From contig DBOA01000203.1 of assembly GCA_002299195.1 (NCBI GenBank), positions 1 to 6,346 of the forward strand: 6,346 nt of DNA. Reading direction: 5' to 3'. Positions within the stretch are counted from its first letter, which is position 1. The number at the start of each line of letters is the position of its first letter. A program made the position numbers and the translations under genes. The notes below the pieces were generated by a model. It made no database searches. It was not told the DNA's origin and saw only the letters and a program-made list of their open reading frames with translations. Shown one piece after another: positions 5,299-6,346 of this stretch. The DNA is from Sphingomonadales bacterium UBA658. GTDB taxonomy: Bacteria > Pseudomonadota > Alphaproteobacteria > Sphingomonadales > Sphingomonadaceae.

Positions 5299-5538
5299 AT
5301 GACTGACGACATTGCTGAACTGAATTTCGAACAGGCGCTGCGCGCGCTTGAGGATATCGTCCACAAGCTGGAAAGCGGTGAAGCGCCGCTTGATGAATCC
5401 ATTGCACTTTATGAACGCGGCAACACGCTGCGGGCGTTGTGCCAGCAACGGCTTGATATGGCAAAAGCACGGATTGAAGCGATTACGCTTGGCCCCGACG
5501 GTGCGCCAACGGGCACCACATCGTTCGACGCCGGATGA
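5299..5538 (+). CDS. xseB: Exodeoxyribonuclease VII small subunit
   Basis: Exonuclease VII degrades single-stranded DNA from both ends; several copies of this small helical subunit bind the large XseA subunit. The 79-residue product has the family signature almost end to end: FEQALRALEDIVHKLESGEAPLDESIALYERGNTLRALCQQRLDMAKARIE (residues 10-60), two helices forming a hairpin, followed by a short flexible tail. It is cytoplasmic and of normal length. Its TGA (5536-5538) overlaps the ATG of ispA (ATGA), so the two are coupled, the arrangement common in proteobacteria where xseB, ispA and often dxs sit together. Only a weak GTGAG precedes the ATG. A TTGACC at 5264-5269 could be a -35 box, but no convincing -10 follows. 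xseA is not in this window. Confidence 0.95.
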   Translation: MTDDIAELNFEQALRALEDIVHKLESGEAPLDESIALYERGNTLRALCQQRLDMAKARIEAITLGPDGAPTGTTSFDAG

Positions 5539-6346
5539 ATGTGATGTCGGAGCTATCGACATCTTCACTGCTTCACGATGCGCTGAGCAGTATTGCAGCA
5601 GATGTTGACCAAGAATTCGACACGCTGCTGACATTACCCGGGGACGCACGCGACCGTTTATATGCAGCCATGCGGCATGCAACGATTGGCGGCGGCAAGC
5701 GCCTTCGTCCGTTGCTGGTAACGGCCACCGCAGCGTTGTTTGATGTCGACCGGAAAACAGCTTTGCGCGTGGGCACGGCGGTTGAGGCCATTCACGTCTA
5801 TTCGCTGGTGCATGACGATCTGCCCTGCATGGATGATGATGATTTGCGCCGTGGCAAGCCCACGGTGCATCGCGCGTTTGACGAAGCAACGGCGGTTTTG
5901 GCGGGTGACTCGCTGCATGCGCTTGCCTTTGAAATCTTGGCCAATCCAGATACCCATAGCGACCCATTTGTGCGTGGTGAGCTGGTGTCGACGCTGGCGC
6001 TGGCCAGTGGCCCTGAAGGTATGGCGGGCGGCCAGATGATGGACATTGAGGCGGAGAACGCAGCGTTTGATTTGCAAACGGTCATGCGCCTACAGGCATT
6101 GAAAACCGGCGCGCTTATTGCCGCAAGCGTTGAGATGGGCGCCATTTTGGGCCATATCCCACCCGAAGGCCGCACGCATTTGCGGGGCTATGCCCGTGAC
6201 ATTGGCCTCGCCTTTCAAATTGCCGATGACATTTTGGATGTCGAGGGCGACCCCGAATTGGCTGGCAAGGCGCTTCAGAAAGATGCCGAGGCGGGCAAGG
6301 GCACATTTGTGTCACTGATGGGACTTGATCGCGCCAAGCAACAGGC
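5535..6346 (+). CDS. ispA: Farnesyl diphosphate synthase (polyprenyl synthetase), 3' end beyond window
   Basis: The enzyme condenses isopentenyl diphosphate with dimethylallyl and geranyl diphosphate to give farnesyl diphosphate, the precursor of quinone side chains, undecaprenyl carrier, hopanoids and carotenoids. The visible 270 codons contain every expected motif: GGGKRLRP (52-59) for substrate phosphate binding, H87, the first aspartate-rich motif DDLPCMD (94-100) followed by DDDLRRG, the GGQMMD segment (165-170), the K-T pair (190-191), and the second aspartate-rich motif QIADDILD (228-235). Tyr89, five residues before the first motif, and the two-residue insertion within it are typical of bacterial FPP synthases rather than longer-chain enzymes. 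The start ATG at 5535 overlaps the xseB stop; an in-frame ATG at 5544 is the alternative. About 25-30 residues, including the C-terminus, should lie past the edge. Confidence 0.94.
   Translation, partial: MNVMSELSTSSLLHDALSSIAADVDQEFDTLLTLPGDARDRLYAAMRHATIGGGKRLRPLLVTATAALFDVDRKTALRVGTAVEAIHVYSLVHDDLPCMDDDDLRRGKPTVHRAFDEATAVLAGDSLHALAFEILANPDTHSDPFVRGELVSTLALASGPEGMAGGQMMDIEAENAAFDLQTVMRLQALKTGALIAASVEMGAILGHIPPEGRTHLRGYARDIGLAFQIADDILDVEGDPELAGKALQKDAEAGKGTFVSLMGLDRAKQQ

Noticed and set aside
5227..5967. 246-residue minus-strand frame across xseB and ispA
   Set aside because: Both plus-strand genes have complete family signatures; the minus-strand translation is Arg/His/Pro-rich and typical of an antisense shadow.

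Overview
The window looks like an ordinary chromosomal stretch from an alphaproteobacterium, most likely a sphingomonad of moderate GC. The basis is the style of the proteins (an omega subunit with an acidic insert, a small secreted protein of a type I recall from sphingomonads), the xseB-ispA pair, and -35 boxes of the TTGAC type. No rRNA, tRNA, insertion sequence, CRISPR array or phage gene is visible.

Layout. Positions 1-182 hold no certain gene, only an open frame that may be the tail of an upstream gene, followed by a 37-nt hairpin that buries the ribosome binding site of the first gene. That gene (183-542, +) encodes a small secreted protein resembling the Rap1a/Tai type. It converges on rpoZ (652-996, -), with a strong bidirectional terminator between them. 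Divergent from rpoZ is a two-HKD phospholipase D/cardiolipin synthase-like protein (1116-2297, +). After a gap containing a nested inverted repeat come an antibiotic biosynthesis monooxygenase-fold protein (2442-2765, +) and an MFS exporter (2762-4066, +), which share an ATGA stop/start overlap and are almost certainly co-translated. The gap 4067-4368 carries an intrinsic terminator that works only for leftward transcription, a short orphan leftward reading frame, and the promoter/operator of a LysR-type regulator (4369-5244, +). Last are xseB (5299-5538, +) and ispA (5535 to beyond the window end, +), again joined by an ATGA overlap.

How the genes relate. Housekeeping genes (rpoZ, xseB, ispA) bracket an accessory part: phospholipase D-like enzyme, monooxygenase-fold protein, exporter and regulator. 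The monooxygenase-fold/MFS pair may be a small detoxification or export unit, and the LysR protein could control itself and perhaps that pair. That regulatory link is inference from position and shared TTGCA half-sites. I found no clearly new multi-gene system. The most unusual signals are in the non-coding DNA: the hairpin over the start of the first gene, the orphan leftward terminator with its gene-tail-like frame, and the symmetric operator-like repeats.
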